Positions 16,286 through 26,088 are shown, counted from the stretch's first letter. The stretch: DNA of 64,000 nt from Peptoniphilus obesi ph1 (GCF_000311865.1 NZ_HE978580.1:500673-564672), one strand, 5' to 3'. The notes: a model not told the origin generated them from the letters alone. Numbers and translations: made by a program.

Positions 16286-17434
16286 CTAATAAAAATACCT
16301 ATCAATAGTTATTTTGCTCTTCTTGTTTAGCTCTTTTTCTAAAATATTTCCCACTTTTTCTCTAATAACTTCTATACTTTCTCTTTTACCAATTTTATCA
16401 TTATTTATTACAATATCTGCAAAAATTGTCCCATTTTCTATATAAATATCGTGAAAAGAAATTATTCTCTTATCAACTTTTACTAATTCTTTTAATTTAT
16501 TTACAACTATCTTTTCATCTTCTGAATAGTAGCCGACTGGATCGACATGGATTGAAATATCAACATTATATTTGCCGCCAATTTCTTTTTCAATCTCATC
16601 TATAATATTGTGGGCTTGGACAAGGCTTAGATTATAAGGTATCTCTACATCTAAAGTTAAATAGTCTTTGTCTGGTCCAAAATTTACAATCATCATATCG
16701 TGAACGCCAAGAATTTTATCATGTTTTAAAATATCATCTTCTATATTTTTCATCATATCAACTGGCACTTCTCCTATAAGTTCACTGAATGTTTCCCTTA
16801 TTAAATCGTAGCCTGAATATATAATAAATATACTTACAATGATTCCAACATATCCATCTATGTGCCAGCCTGTAAACCTATAAACAATCATTGACACAAC
16901 TACTACAGATGTAACAAAGACATCTGATAAATAGTCTCTTGATTGTGCTCTTAGTGGCATGGCTGATATTTTCTTTCCTATATTATCAAAGAAAAAAGTC
17001 ATATATAATTTAACAATTATTGAAAAAGTCATTACCATAATTGAAAGTAAATTAAATTCTATATGAACAGGGTTTATAATCCTATCAACAGAAACTTTTA
17101 TAAATTGAAATCCTGTTATAAAAATAAAGGCTGATACAATTAAGGCTGATATATATTCTATTCTACCATGTCCATAAGGATGTTCCTTGTCTGGTGGAAT
17201 ATGAGATAATTTTGCTCCAACCAAGGTAACAATTGATGAAACACTATCTACTAAGTTGTTAATTGCATCTGCAAGTATTGATACTGAACTTGTCGTTAAA
17301 AATAAAAATCCCTTAAATAAAACTAATAATAAATTTAATATCAAACCATAAATTGAAGTGTAACTAGATATTAAAAGTCTATCTTCCTTATCGGTATTAT
17401 ATTTTCCTTTTTCTAAAATAAAATTAGCGATCAC
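16286..17434 (-). CDS. Cation diffusion facilitator family transporter
   Basis: 382 residues from GTG 17434, chosen because GAGGG lies 5 nt upstream; an in-frame TTG at 17446 is upstream of that site. Six membrane segments with the CDF metal-binding motif SILADAINNLVDSVSS on TM2 and DYLSDVFVTSVVVVS on TM5, the HPYGHGRIEYIS signature before TM3, and a long cytoplasmic domain (~210-382) with two ferredoxin-like parts. It probably exports divalent metals such as Zn, Mn or Fe by proton antiport. It is the first gene of the operon that continues with trkA, 5 bp away. Confidence 0.9.
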   Translation of the reverse strand: MIANFILEKGKYNTDKEDRLLISSYTSIYGLILNLLLVLFKGFLFLTTSSVSILADAINNLVDSVSSIVTLVGAKLSHIPPDKEHPYGHGRIEYISALIVSAFIFITGFQFIKVSVDRIINPVHIEFNLLSIMVMTFSIIVKLYMTFFFDNIGKKISAMPLRAQSRDYLSDVFVTSVVVVSMIVYRFTGWHIDGYVGIIVSIFIIYSGYDLIRETFSELIGEVPVDMMKNIEDDILKHDKILGVHDMMIVNFGPDKDYLTLDVEIPYNLSLVQAHNIIDEIEKEIGGKYNVDISIHVDPVGYYSEDEKIVVNKLKELVKVDKRIISFHDIYIENGTIFADIVINNDKIGKRESIEVIREKVGNILEKELNKKSKITIDRYFY

Positions 17435-17569
17435 TTTATCCCTCAATTAATTATATCTTTGCTTAAACACATAAGCTAATGACTAATTATATCACTAGAG
17501 ACTAGCTTTTTAAACTCGTTTATAGAAATTAAAGATTTAATAATGTATAATTATTTTTAGGTGATTTAC

Positions 17570-18088
17570 TTGAAAGAATTGACCTTTGTATGCGATCATA
17601 CGATATTTGATAACTACAAATATAAAATATTAGAAAAGGATAAAATTACATATAAAGCAGAAGTTGATTTTTATACTGCAATTAAAAATTTTATAGAAAG
17701 TAGATTTTCTTATAAATCAAAAATAAGTTTAACTGACTTAGAAGATAAAGAGCTTGCGAGTATTTTTAGCTACAGCTCACTTCCTTTAAACGACAAACTT
17801 TTTTCTATAAAAATTGATGATGAGGTTTTTTATGTTAGAGAGGGAAAAAATTTTAGGATTCCTGATCTTTATATAAGAACAAATCTAGGGAAATTATCTA
17901 TTTTTGGAAAATTATCAAGTCAAGAATTTAAAATTGCTCATAATGAAAAGATTTTAGCTTCTATAAACGCTTCTTATAATAAAAACGTTAAAGAATATAA
18001 ATTAAGATTTGAATATGATTATTTAGAATATGAAAAACTATTTATTAGTGTAGTCTTAATTTTAGATAATCTTTACCACGATTATTAG
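17570..18088 (+). CDS. Hypothetical protein, possibly LURP-one/tubby-like
   Basis: 172 residues from TTG 17570, which has AGGTGA 5 nt upstream; the in-frame GTG at 17561 lies inside that site. No signal peptide or membrane segment. The sequence alternates short beta strands (FSIKIDDEVFYVREG, GKLSIFGKLSSQEFKI, EYKLRFEYDYLEYEKLFI), which resembles the LURP-one-related/YxjI beta-barrel, but this is only a resemblance. It starts a rightward three-gene set with a lipoprotein and an AI-2E-type permease. Confidence 0.6.
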   Translation: MKELTFVCDHTIFDNYKYKILEKDKITYKAEVDFYTAIKNFIESRFSYKSKISLTDLEDKELASIFSYSSLPLNDKLFSIKIDDEVFYVREGKNFRIPDLYIRTNLGKLSIFGKLSSQEFKIAHNEKILASINASYNKNVKEYKLRFEYDYLEYEKLFISVVLILDNLYHDY

Positions 18089-18097
18089 GGGGATCTT

Positions 18098-18604
18098 ATG
18101 AAAAAGAAAAATTTATTAATTTTACTGACTATCTTGCTATTTACCCTTACTTCTTGTTCTGTTTTTAAAGAAGATAAGAGCCTTTATGATTATAAAACTG
18201 AGTATGTTGGAAATGCATCTGCTACATCAAATCTTGTGAATAAGCTGAAGTTTGACCACAGACTCAATTATGATTTTATAAAGCTAGATTATAATGATGA
18301 TATAAATTGCTTGCAGATACATTTTAAATCTAACACAGAAAATTTTGACCAAGATCTTAAGCAAAATCTATTTAATAATTGCTCATATCTTTTTGCCTTG
18401 ATAAAAAATTTAGATGAGATTAAAATTTTTGTTAATGAAGGTCAAAAATTCCGTGCTAGTAAGGACTATATAGAGGAAAAAAAGATTTTTAACAAGACTT
18501 TTGCAGAGTATTTTGAAAGCGAAGAGTTTTTTTACGAACTCCAAAATCAAATAAAAGACTTGGACAAGACAGCTTTTATAGAGGGTGATATAAATAATGA
18601 TTAA
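18098..18604 (+). CDS. Hypothetical lipoprotein
   Basis: 168 residues. A lipoprotein signal peptide is plain: MKKKN, a hydrophobic stretch, then lipobox LTSC with Cys at residue 20. The mature part is charged, mostly helical, with no motif I recognise. It sits 9 bp after the previous gene and overlaps the next start by 8 bp, so the three are translated together. A surface role beside the permease is inferred. Confidence 0.75.
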   Translation: MKKKNLLILLTILLFTLTSCSVFKEDKSLYDYKTEYVGNASATSNLVNKLKFDHRLNYDFIKLDYNDDINCLQIHFKSNTENFDQDLKQNLFNNCSYLFALIKNLDEIKIFVNEGQKFRASKDYIEEKKIFNKTFAEYFESEEFFYELQNQIKDLDKTAFIEGDINND

Positions 18605-19754
18605 ATTAAAAGAAAGAAAAAACGTAAATCCTTATAAGAGGTTATTAAAGGTTATATTAATATCAATAGTCTTTTATTTTCTACTTTATAATTTTAAAAC
18701 AACTTTGGCAGTTTTAAATAAATTGTTAGTTATAGTCAGTCCTTTCTTTATAGGGGCGGCCCTTGCTTATGTTCTAAAAATACCTGTTAATTTCTTTGAG
18801 AGAACAATTTTCAAAAAGTTAAAAAATACTAAGTTTGAAAAATATATAAGGGGATTTTCAATCCTGCTAGCTCTTATAATAGCAATTTTGATTATCGTAT
18901 TGCTATCAGCAATAGTGATTCCGCAACTTGTTGAATCTTTGAAAACTTTACAAGAAAAGCTACCGATGTTTTTAGATACAAGTCTTAATTGGATGAAAAA
19001 ATATGAAATTCTAAAAAAACCTGCTGCTGATATAGAAAAATACCTAAGCGAATTATCTATTGACCAATTAATATCAGATGCTAAAAACTATATCTTATCA
19101 GAAAATAACAAGATTTTATCAACAGGTTTTAACCTTACTTATTCGTTTGTAAATGGCATAGTAAGTTTCTTTATATCCTTTGTTTTTGCTATCTATATTC
19201 TTGTTGATAAAGAAAATTTAGCAGACCAATCTAAGAAATTATTGAGAGTTTCATCTACTGAAAATAAATATGATTACACACTTTATTTCTTTGAAAATTT
19301 AGATTTTAATTTCCACGCCTTTATTAATGGGCAATTACTAGATTCTTTAGTAATCGGAGTTATGACTTTTGTTGGTATGCTTATTTTAAGACTTCCATAT
19401 GCAACTATGATTGCTGTTGTTGTTTCTTTTCTTGATTTGATTCCAATAGTTGGACCAATAATAGGAATTGGAATTGGAGTTATATTTATTTTAATTGAAT
19501 CTCCTCAACAAGCTTTAATTTTTGTTGTTATGATGCTAATTTTCCAACAAATTCAAGGAAATATAATTTATCCAAGAATTATGGGCGATAAGTTAAATCT
19601 TCCATCTCTTTGGACTTTATTTGCAATTACAATTGGTGGATCTTTGCTGGGCATAATTGGAATGTGGGTATTGATTCCATTATTTGCAACTTTCTACAAA
19701 CTTATATCAGAATATGTAAACCACAAATTATTATTAGAAAAAAGACAATTATAA
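18597..19754 (+). CDS. AI-2E family transporter (YtvI/PerM-like)
   Basis: 385 residues. Membrane segments near the N-terminus (residues ~15-60) and ~75-105, a long soluble helical section (LVESLKTLQEKLPMFLDTSL), then further helices including the family signature SFLDLIPIVGPIIGIGIGV and QGNIIYPRIMGDKLNLPSLW. The family includes predicted permeases for AI-2, sodium/proton exchange or unknown solutes; the substrate cannot be read here. Its start overlaps the lipoprotein gene. Confidence 0.88.
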   Translation: MIKLKERKNVNPYKRLLKVILISIVFYFLLYNFKTTLAVLNKLLVIVSPFFIGAALAYVLKIPVNFFERTIFKKLKNTKFEKYIRGFSILLALIIAILIIVLLSAIVIPQLVESLKTLQEKLPMFLDTSLNWMKKYEILKKPAADIEKYLSELSIDQLISDAKNYILSENNKILSTGFNLTYSFVNGIVSFFISFVFAIYILVDKENLADQSKKLLRVSSTENKYDYTLYFFENLDFNFHAFINGQLLDSLVIGVMTFVGMLILRLPYATMIAVVVSFLDLIPIVGPIIGIGIGVIFILIESPQQALIFVVMMLIFQQIQGNIIYPRIMGDKLNLPSLWTLFAITIGGSLLGIIGMWVLIPLFATFYKLISEYVNHKLLLEKRQL

Positions 19755-19764
19755 TTTATAAATA

Positions 19765-19800
19765 AAAAATGAGTAGGGATTTGATTCTCTACTCATTTCT
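19765..19800. terminator. Bidirectional terminator
   Basis: Stem ATGAGTAG (19769-19776)/CTACTCAT (19789-19796) with an A-run before and T-rich DNA after, between convergent genes ending at 19754 and 19803. Confidence 0.7.
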
Positions 19801-19802
19801 AT

Positions 19803-20714
19803 TTATTCAGCTTTTAATTTATTCAACAAGTCTATAAATGATTCACTTAACTCCATGACACTTTTATTGTATTCATATATGCTTTCCTGTGAATCATCAT
19901 ATTTAATGCTCCTACTTTCTTCTATAAGCTGGTTGAACTTATCTTTTTGGATTTCATAATCACTCATAAACTTTTCATAAGCTTGTTTAGTTGCTTGATT
20001 ATTTTTTATAAAATCAATTTCTCCAATTTGCTTATAATATTTTTCGTGATTTATTATAGTCTTTTGAAGATTGCTCAAGCTAGAACTGTTTGACCCATTC
20101 TTCATCAAATCTGATACAACCTTTGTCTGCATGTCATATATATCAAAATAAGACTTAGTGAATTGGTCTATAAATTCTTCCTTACTGCCAGTTTTAGAAA
20201 AATCCGGTACCTTTAAATTTTCGTCACCCTTAGATGTATATTCAAAATTCGTATCTATAAATATACTCCTATCACTAGGGTCAAGTCTTACTCCAAAATC
20301 TAAAATGGAAGCTATATCTCTTATATTGTAGTAACTATGTCCAGAAATTTTCACACCAGGAATTATTACTTCCCTATTCTCTATAAACAATCTGCTTTCT
20401 GAATCAAAAGCCTGGTCATTATATTTATAGATTGACATGGACTCATCTTGGAAATTTCTTCTTCTTAATATATAAATTGCATCTTCATCTTTATCATATA
20501 TTACATCAAAACTTTTATTTGTATCTCTAAGGGCCTTGGCTATATCTGTGAGTCTATAATAATTGTCGCCATCAATATTGTAGGAATAATAAATTTTACT
20601 ATTTCCATTTACCTTTAATTTTATATCAGTCAGTCTTACATCTTGTTCAGCTGCACTGATTTTACTTGGGATTAAAAATAAAATTGCCACAAGCAAGATA
20701 AAAAATCTTTTCAT
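19803..20714 (-). CDS. Secreted stalk-domain (copper-amine-oxidase N-like) protein
   Basis: 303 residues from ATG 20714, which has AGGAGAG 5 nt upstream; an ATG further upstream (20759) lacks a site. Signal peptide MKRFFILLVAILFLIPSKIS, cut near SAA-EQ. Two stalk repeats (YNIDGDNYYRLTDIAKAL and KISGHSYYNIRDIASILDF) are followed by a ~150-residue helical region starting GSKEEFIDQFTKSYFDIYDM. The order and wording match the partial protein at 1-857. Extracellular location is inferred; function unknown. It is transcribed divergently from the PLD-family gene. Confidence 0.8.
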   Translation of the reverse strand: MKRFFILLVAILFLIPSKISAAEQDVRLTDIKLKVNGNSKIYYSYNIDGDNYYRLTDIAKALRDTNKSFDVIYDKDEDAIYILRRRNFQDESMSIYKYNDQAFDSESRLFIENREVIIPGVKISGHSYYNIRDIASILDFGVRLDPSDRSIFIDTNFEYTSKGDENLKVPDFSKTGSKEEFIDQFTKSYFDIYDMQTKVVSDLMKNGSNSSSLSNLQKTIINHEKYYKQIGEIDFIKNNQATKQAYEKFMSDYEIQKDKFNQLIEESRSIKYDDSQESIYEYNKSVMELSESFIDLLNKLKAE

Positions 20715-20832
20715 ATCTACTCTCCTAAATAAAAGCAGTAATTTTCTTAATAATATCATATATGGCTTTTAAATTAAATATATTATCCCGTCACTCATAG
20801 CTAAAAATAAAAAACTATAATATAATTAAGGC

Positions 20833-22263
20833 ATGAAAACTTTAACTATTAAAAAATTTATACTTTATCTAATTGTCCTAATTATCTTATTTTGCTTTAT
20901 TTCTTCACTATTTAGCAAAAATCCTAAGGGGACAAATATAAAAAGTGAATACAAAAACCCAGCAAATTTAAAATTTATCTATGATTTAACTTATGAAAAA
21001 GACCAAGAAATCATAAGAGAGTCCAACATTTTCAATAGCCAGATGGATTTAATAAAAAATGCTAAAAAATATCTTATCCTAGATATATTTTTATACAATG
21101 ATGACTATACAAAAGGTTCGACCTCCTATCCAAGTCAGGTTAAAGAGATGAGCGATGCCTTGATTGCAAAGAAAAAAGAATATCCTGACATGCCAATAGT
21201 TTTGATAACTGATCCGATAAATAATTTTTATGGAGCCTATGAGCAAGAAAATCTAAAAAATTTAAGGGAAGCAGGAATTGATGTCGTAATAACTGACCAC
21301 GATGAGATGAGAGATTCCAACCCTCTTTACTCTGGAATATATAAGTTATTAATTAAACCTTTTGGTCCTGGATCTAAAGGCTATATCAAAAACTTCTTTG
21401 ATAAGGATGGACCAAAAGTAAATATTAGAAATATCTTAAAACTTGCAAACTTTAAGGGCAACCACAGAAAAGTTTATATTTCTGAAAACGAAGCTATTAT
21501 TTCTTCCTCTAACCCTCATGATCCAAGCGCCTTCCACGAAAATGTGGCACTTAGATTTAATTCATCTATTATTAAATATTTAATAGAGAGCGAAAAAGTT
21601 GTTTGCGATTTTTCTGGCTACGAATTTCCTGATATCGATTATGAAAATAATTATATGGACAAGGAAGGGAAAGATATTCTCATAAGAGCCATCAGTGAAA
21701 AATCAATTTTTAATGCCCTATATGAAAATATAAATCTCAGCCAAAAGGGCGATCAAATAAATATAGCAATATTTTATTTATCTGATTTTGATATTATAAA
21801 AAGTCTTGAAAAAGCAAGCCAAAGAGGTGTTGAAATTAATATAATAGCCGATGCTAATAGAGATGCCTTTGGTCTAAAGAAAAATGGAAATCCAAACAGG
21901 TCTGCCCTATCCAAGCTAGGAAAACTTGAAAATATAAATGTCCGCTGGTACAAGAGTCATGGCGAGCAATTCCATGCAAAAATGGCATTTTTTAACTACA
22001 AGACTAAAAATAATTTTGCTGCCATACTAGGATCAGCAAATTTTACTAGGAGAAATTTAAAAAATTTCAACCTAGAAACAGATATAGAAATTAAAACAGA
22101 TCTTGATAATCCTATGGCTAGAGAAATTAATTCTTACTATGAAAGAATTTGGACCAACCAAGACGGATTATACAGCCTAGACTTTGAAGAATATTATCAA
22201 GAAGATTTATTTAAAGATATCCTATATAAAATTCAAGAATTTACAGGAATTTGCACCTGGTAA
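20833..22263 (+). CDS. Phospholipase D/cardiolipin synthase-like protein
   Basis: 476 residues with one N-terminal membrane anchor (residues ~9-29) and two PLD-type halves. The HKD-type motifs are HRKVYISENEAIISSSN in the first half and HAKMAFFNYKTKNNFAAILGSANF in the second. His and Lys are kept in both, but the aspartate is Glu in the first and Asn in the second. It probably acts on phospholipid headgroups at the membrane face, as a cardiolipin-synthase or PLD-like transferase. The start has only a weak AAGG 1 nt upstream and a TATAAT a few bases before it, so the mRNA might be nearly leaderless. Confidence 0.85.
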   Translation: MKTLTIKKFILYLIVLIILFCFISSLFSKNPKGTNIKSEYKNPANLKFIYDLTYEKDQEIIRESNIFNSQMDLIKNAKKYLILDIFLYNDDYTKGSTSYPSQVKEMSDALIAKKKEYPDMPIVLITDPINNFYGAYEQENLKNLREAGIDVVITDHDEMRDSNPLYSGIYKLLIKPFGPGSKGYIKNFFDKDGPKVNIRNILKLANFKGNHRKVYISENEAIISSSNPHDPSAFHENVALRFNSSIIKYLIESEKVVCDFSGYEFPDIDYENNYMDKEGKDILIRAISEKSIFNALYENINLSQKGDQINIAIFYLSDFDIIKSLEKASQRGVEINIIADANRDAFGLKKNGNPNRSALSKLGKLENINVRWYKSHGEQFHAKMAFFNYKTKNNFAAILGSANFTRRNLKNFNLETDIEIKTDLDNPMAREINSYYERIWTNQDGLYSLDFEEYYQEDLFKDILYKIQEFTGICTW

Positions 22264-22280
22264 TTAAAAATAATTAAATA

Positions 22281-22345
22281 AAAACGCCATATATTAATAA
22301 TTAGCCTTTACATAGCTTCTGAATTAATATATAGCGTCTTTTTAT
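22281..22345. terminator. Bidirectional terminator
   Basis: Long stem built from ACGCCATATATTAAT and ATTAATATATAGCGT (22282-22299/22322-22337), A-run before and T-run after, between the PLD-family gene and ddh. Confidence 0.7.
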
Positions 22346-22348
22346 TAT

Positions 22349-23314
22349 TTATAAGTATTCTTCTATTAATTCTATATGACTTTTAGAAGAAAAATAATTT
22401 ACTGGTGTGTCTAGGATTGTATGAGCTCCAAATTTTTTCTCTTTTTTAAATCTGTAGGCTGCTCTTGCAGATGCAAGACAAACTGCAGCTGTAAAATCTG
22501 GATTGGAATCTAAATCTAGATTATAAGAAATCATTTGAGTGTGAGAATCAAGTCCAAGACCAACTCTTACGACATGGCCTCCATGTGGCATTTTGTTGTG
22601 GTCTTTTTTAAATTCTTCTTCGCTTATAAAATTGACCTCAGTTTCATAGTTGGAAAAATAATCTGGCATTGTCTTTATTTCTCTTTCTATTCTTTCCTTA
22701 TCTGCATCTTGTTCTGCAACTACAAATACTTCTCTTTTGTGAGTTTCATATGACTTATAATCTTTTAAATCATTCTTAATATTTTTTAATATTTCTTGGT
22801 TTGGTATTGTGTATTGAACGGCAAACTTTACTCCTTCAATCCTTCTTACTGCATCAGAGTGCCCTTGGCTAACTCCTCTTCCCCAAAAAGTTGTTGTGTG
22901 GCCTTCTTTTATGATAGCTTCTGCCATCATCCTGTTGAATGAAAATAGTCCTGGATCCCAACCTGTCGATACGAAAGCGACATTTTGATTTTCTTTTGCT
23001 ATTTTATCAATTTTTTCAAAATAACTTTTAATCATCTTGTGGTTGTCATAGGCATCAAGAGTTGAAAAGTCTTTTATTAATCTTGGTCCAATTTCTGGTA
23101 TATCTTTTGCTGATCCTAGTGCCATGATCACTAAATCAATATCATTTTTATAATTTAATATATTGTCTAGACTTTCAAATATATGGTCATTAAAAGATTT
23201 AGGATCTCTTCTTGTAAAAATTTTTACAAGTTCAAAATCTTCTTCTCTTTCAACTAGTCCTCTTATTGATTTTCCTAAGTTTCCATATCCAGCTATTGCT
23301 ATTTTTATCATCAT
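22349..23314 (-). CDS. ddh: meso-Diaminopimelate dehydrogenase
   Basis: 321 residues, full length. NADP-binding AIAGYGNLGKSI at 6-17, catalytic-domain STGWDPGLFSFNR, the family-specific FWGRGVSQGHSDAVRRIEGV and the C-terminal HTILDTPVNYFS match Ddh. It converts L-tetrahydrodipicolinate, ammonia and NADPH directly to meso-DAP, bypassing DapD/E/F-type acylase steps. Its ATG overlaps the dapB stop (TAATG), so the two are coupled. It is the last gene of the lysine-riboswitch operon. Confidence 0.95.
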   Translation of the reverse strand: MMIKIAIAGYGNLGKSIRGLVEREEDFELVKIFTRRDPKSFNDHIFESLDNILNYKNDIDLVIMALGSAKDIPEIGPRLIKDFSTLDAYDNHKMIKSYFEKIDKIAKENQNVAFVSTGWDPGLFSFNRMMAEAIIKEGHTTTFWGRGVSQGHSDAVRRIEGVKFAVQYTIPNQEILKNIKNDLKDYKSYETHKREVFVVAEQDADKERIEREIKTMPDYFSNYETEVNFISEEEFKKDHNKMPHGGHVVRVGLGLDSHTQMISYNLDLDSNPDFTAAVCLASARAAYRFKKEKKFGAHTILDTPVNYFSSKSHIELIEEYL

Positions 23315-24054
23315 TAATCACCCATCTTCATTATGTCTTTTATACTGTATAGTCCTGGTTCTTTTCCTAGGGCAAATTTTGCAGCCTTGATTGCACCTTT
23401 TGCAAATATTTTTTTAGATGCTGCCTTGTGTTTTATTTCTAAAACTTCATCTTCTCCAGCAAATATAACTGTGTGATCACCAAATATTGATCCACCTCTT
23501 ATGGCAGAAATCCCAACTTCATCATCTTGTCTTACCCTGTGAAGGTCTGTCCTGTCGTAGATTTCTTCAACTTGTCTTTGCTTTTTTACTGAATCAAGAA
23601 GCATGAAGGCTGTTCCGCTCGGTGCATCTTTTTTATTTCTGTGGTGAGCTTCTACAATTTCTATATCAAAGTCTGCCAAAACTTTTGCCACTCTTTCTAC
23701 TAGGTCTGTCATTGTATTTATTCCTAGAGAATAATTTCTAGCATATACAATTGGAATTTTTCCTGATGCTTGTTTTAATCTTTCCATGCTAGAATCTTCT
23801 AGTCCTGTTGTTGCTTCTATAAGTGGCTTGTGTTTTTCTACCGCAAAGTCAATTGTTTGATCAACTAAATCTTTATTAGAAAAATCGATTATGGCATCAA
23901 AATCTTCTTTTACATCAGAAAATTCCTTGTAAATTTTTACTCCTTCAATTTCTCCTTCTTTGCTTGCAAGTCCTGCTACTATTTCTATTTGGTCTTGCAT
24001 AGAAAGAAAGGTCCTGCCCATTCCTCCACTTGCTCCGACTAAAAATATTTTCAT
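23314..24054 (-). CDS. dapB: 4-Hydroxy-tetrahydrodipicolinate reductase
   Basis: 246 residues. N-terminal FLVGASGGMGRTFL is the nucleotide-binding start. The substrate motif EAHHRNKKDAPSGTAF with the catalytic HH and K is intact, preceded by YARNYSLGINTMTDLV. It reduces the DapA product with NAD(P)H to tetrahydrodipicolinate, the substrate of Ddh. It overlaps dapA by 4 bp (ATGA) and ddh by 1 bp. Confidence 0.97.
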   Translation of the reverse strand: MKIFLVGASGGMGRTFLSMQDQIEIVAGLASKEGEIEGVKIYKEFSDVKEDFDAIIDFSNKDLVDQTIDFAVEKHKPLIEATTGLEDSSMERLKQASGKIPIVYARNYSLGINTMTDLVERVAKVLADFDIEIVEAHHRNKKDAPSGTAFMLLDSVKKQRQVEEIYDRTDLHRVRQDDEVGISAIRGGSIFGDHTVIFAGEDEVLEIKHKAASKKIFAKGAIKAAKFALGKEPGLYSIKDIMKMGD

Positions 24055-24917
24055 CTCAATAGCCCCTTTAGAAGTTCTTTAGTTGAATCTGCCGCTTCGT
24101 ATAATGGTAATCTCAATCCACCAACATTGTATCCCATCATATTCATAGCTGCTTTTATAGGTATTGGGTTCGGTTCAACAAATAAAGCATCTATTAATTT
24201 TTTATTATTTACTTGGATTCTTCCAGCTTCCTTTATATTTCCATCGAAGAAGTTTTGACACATATCATGTACCTGTCTTGGATAAATATTTGCTAAAACA
24301 GAAATTACTCCAATTCCTCCTATACTCATAAGTGGAACAACAACATCATCATTGCCAGAATATACATCAAAGTCTTCTCCAACAAGATTTCTTACTTCTG
24401 CAGCATAGGATAAGTTTCCACTAGCATCTTTTAATCCAACTATGTTATCAATTTCAGCAAGTTCTTTTACAGTTTGTGGTGCGATACTCATGCTAGTTCT
24501 TCCAGGTACATCATAAAGTATTATTGGAATATTAACTGCTTCAGCAATTACCTTATAGTGTTCGTAGAGTCCTCTTTGAGAAGTTTTGTTGTAGTATGGT
24601 GTAACTTCTAAAAGTCCATCAGCTCCAACATCTTCGCACATTTTAGCTAGGTTTATACCGTGTCTTGTATCGTTTGAGCCTGCTCCTGCTATTACTGGAA
24701 CTCTTCCCTTTGTTTTTTCAACTGCAAATTTTATGGTTTCTACTTGTTCCTCATCGGTCATAGTCGATGCTTCACCGGTCGTGCCACAAATAACTAAAGC
24801 ATCTGTCTTGTTTTCAATTTGAAATTCAATTAATCTTTCTAATTCTTCAAAATTAACACTTCCGTCTTCATTAAATGGTGTAACTAATGCTACTGCTGAT
24901 CCCCTAAATAAACTCAT
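24051..24917 (-). CDS. dapA: 4-Hydroxy-tetrahydrodipicolinate synthase
   Basis: 288 residues. CGTTGEASTMTDEEQ near 43-57, the active-site tyrosine in ILYDVPGRTSM and the Schiff-base lysine in IVGLKDASGN are present. It condenses pyruvate and aspartate semialdehyde. AGGAGG precedes the ATG. Third gene of the operon, 10 bp after lysC. Confidence 0.97.
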   Translation of the reverse strand: MSLFRGSAVALVTPFNEDGSVNFEELERLIEFQIENKTDALVICGTTGEASTMTDEEQVETIKFAVEKTKGRVPVIAGAGSNDTRHGINLAKMCEDVGADGLLEVTPYYNKTSQRGLYEHYKVIAEAVNIPIILYDVPGRTSMSIAPQTVKELAEIDNIVGLKDASGNLSYAAEVRNLVGEDFDVYSGNDDVVVPLMSIGGIGVISVLANIYPRQVHDMCQNFFDGNIKEAGRIQVNNKKLIDALFVEPNPIPIKAAMNMMGYNVGGLRLPLYEAADSTKELLKGLLR

Positions 24918-24927
24918 AATCTTCCTC

Positions 24928-26088
24928 CTATATATTAAATTCTTCTATTAATACTTTCATCACTTGGTCTTTTATCTTTGTATCTACTATTATTGATACA
25001 GAAATTTTTGATGTTGATACTTGATAAAATTTTATTTCCTTGTCATTTAAAACTCCGAATATTCTGGCTGCAACCCCAGTTTCATTTCTCATGGCATTTC
25101 CTATTACTGAAACTTTTGAAACATTTTCTATAAATTCAAAATCATCTGCAATTGTCTTAATGTTTTCTTTTTCATCAAGGGTTGATGTAAATGATACATA
25201 TGATTTTTCGCCTATTTCAGTTTGATTTATAACGTCTATATTGATTCCACGATCTGCAAGTTTTGCAAATAATTCTGAAATTTTAAAATTATTTAATTCC
25301 TTGTTGACTAATAAAATCTCATCTACTGCCGATACGCTTGTTATAATACTTTTTTCCAAATTATCACCCTCAGATATTATTGTTCCCTTAACTTTTCCAG
25401 TATTTAAAGCAATCTCAAGTTCCACTCCATATTTTTGAGCCATCTCAACTGCTCTTGGATCGATTACCTTGGCACCTAAATGTGCCATTTCCATTGTTTC
25501 TTCGTAGCTTATCTGATCAAGTTTTTTAGCAGCCGGATAAAATCTTGGATCTACGTTATAAATCCCATCAACATCTGTAAAAATTTTGCAAGCTGCTTTT
25601 AACTTAGCTGCAAGAGCAACAGCTGATGTGTCAGATCCTCCTCTTCCAAGAGTTGTGATGTCATTTTCTTCATTCACACCTTGAAAACCTGCAACCACTA
25701 CAACTTTTCCCTGGTCTAGTTCTTCCTCAATTCTTTTTGTATCTATATCTAAAATTTTTGAAAATCCATGTTTGCCATAAGTTTTAAATCCTGCTTGAAG
25801 TCCGCTAAGTGAAATTGCTTTTTGTCCAATATTTTCAAGAGCCATGGCAAGGAGGCTGGAAGAAATAATTTCTCCACTTGATAAGAGTGCATCTAATTCT
25901 CTCTTATTTGGATTTTTATTTATAGATTTTGCCTTTGCGATCAATTCATCAGTTGTATCGCCCATGGCAGAGACCACACAGACTAGCCTATTGTTTTTTG
26001 CAAGTTCTTTTAAAATTTTAGCCACCGATTCAATTTTTTCCTTATCGGCAACCGATGAACCTCCAAATTTTACAAGTAAATTTTTCAT
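24928..26088 (-). CDS. lysC: Aspartate kinase
   Basis: 386 residues. N-terminal LLVKFGGSSVADKEKI and the catalytic TTLGRGGSDTSAVALAA mark the kinase domain (~1-240), followed by two ACT-type domains. It makes aspartyl phosphate, the first step to lysine, methionine and threonine. Its ATG overlaps the lysA stop (ATGA). Position in a lysine-riboswitch operon suggests this is the lysine-specific isozyme. No asd gene is in the window, so aspartate-semialdehyde dehydrogenase must be elsewhere. Confidence 0.96.
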   Translation of the reverse strand: MKNLLVKFGGSSVADKEKIESVAKILKELAKNNRLVCVVSAMGDTTDELIAKAKSINKNPNKRELDALLSSGEIISSSLLAMALENIGQKAISLSGLQAGFKTYGKHGFSKILDIDTKRIEEELDQGKVVVVAGFQGVNEENDITTLGRGGSDTSAVALAAKLKAACKIFTDVDGIYNVDPRFYPAAKKLDQISYEETMEMAHLGAKVIDPRAVEMAQKYGVELEIALNTGKVKGTIISEGDNLEKSIITSVSAVDEILLVNKELNNFKISELFAKLADRGINIDVINQTEIGEKSYVSFTSTLDEKENIKTIADDFEFIENVSKVSVIGNAMRNETGVAARIFGVLNDKEIKFYQVSTSKISVSIIVDTKIKDQVMKVLIEEFNI

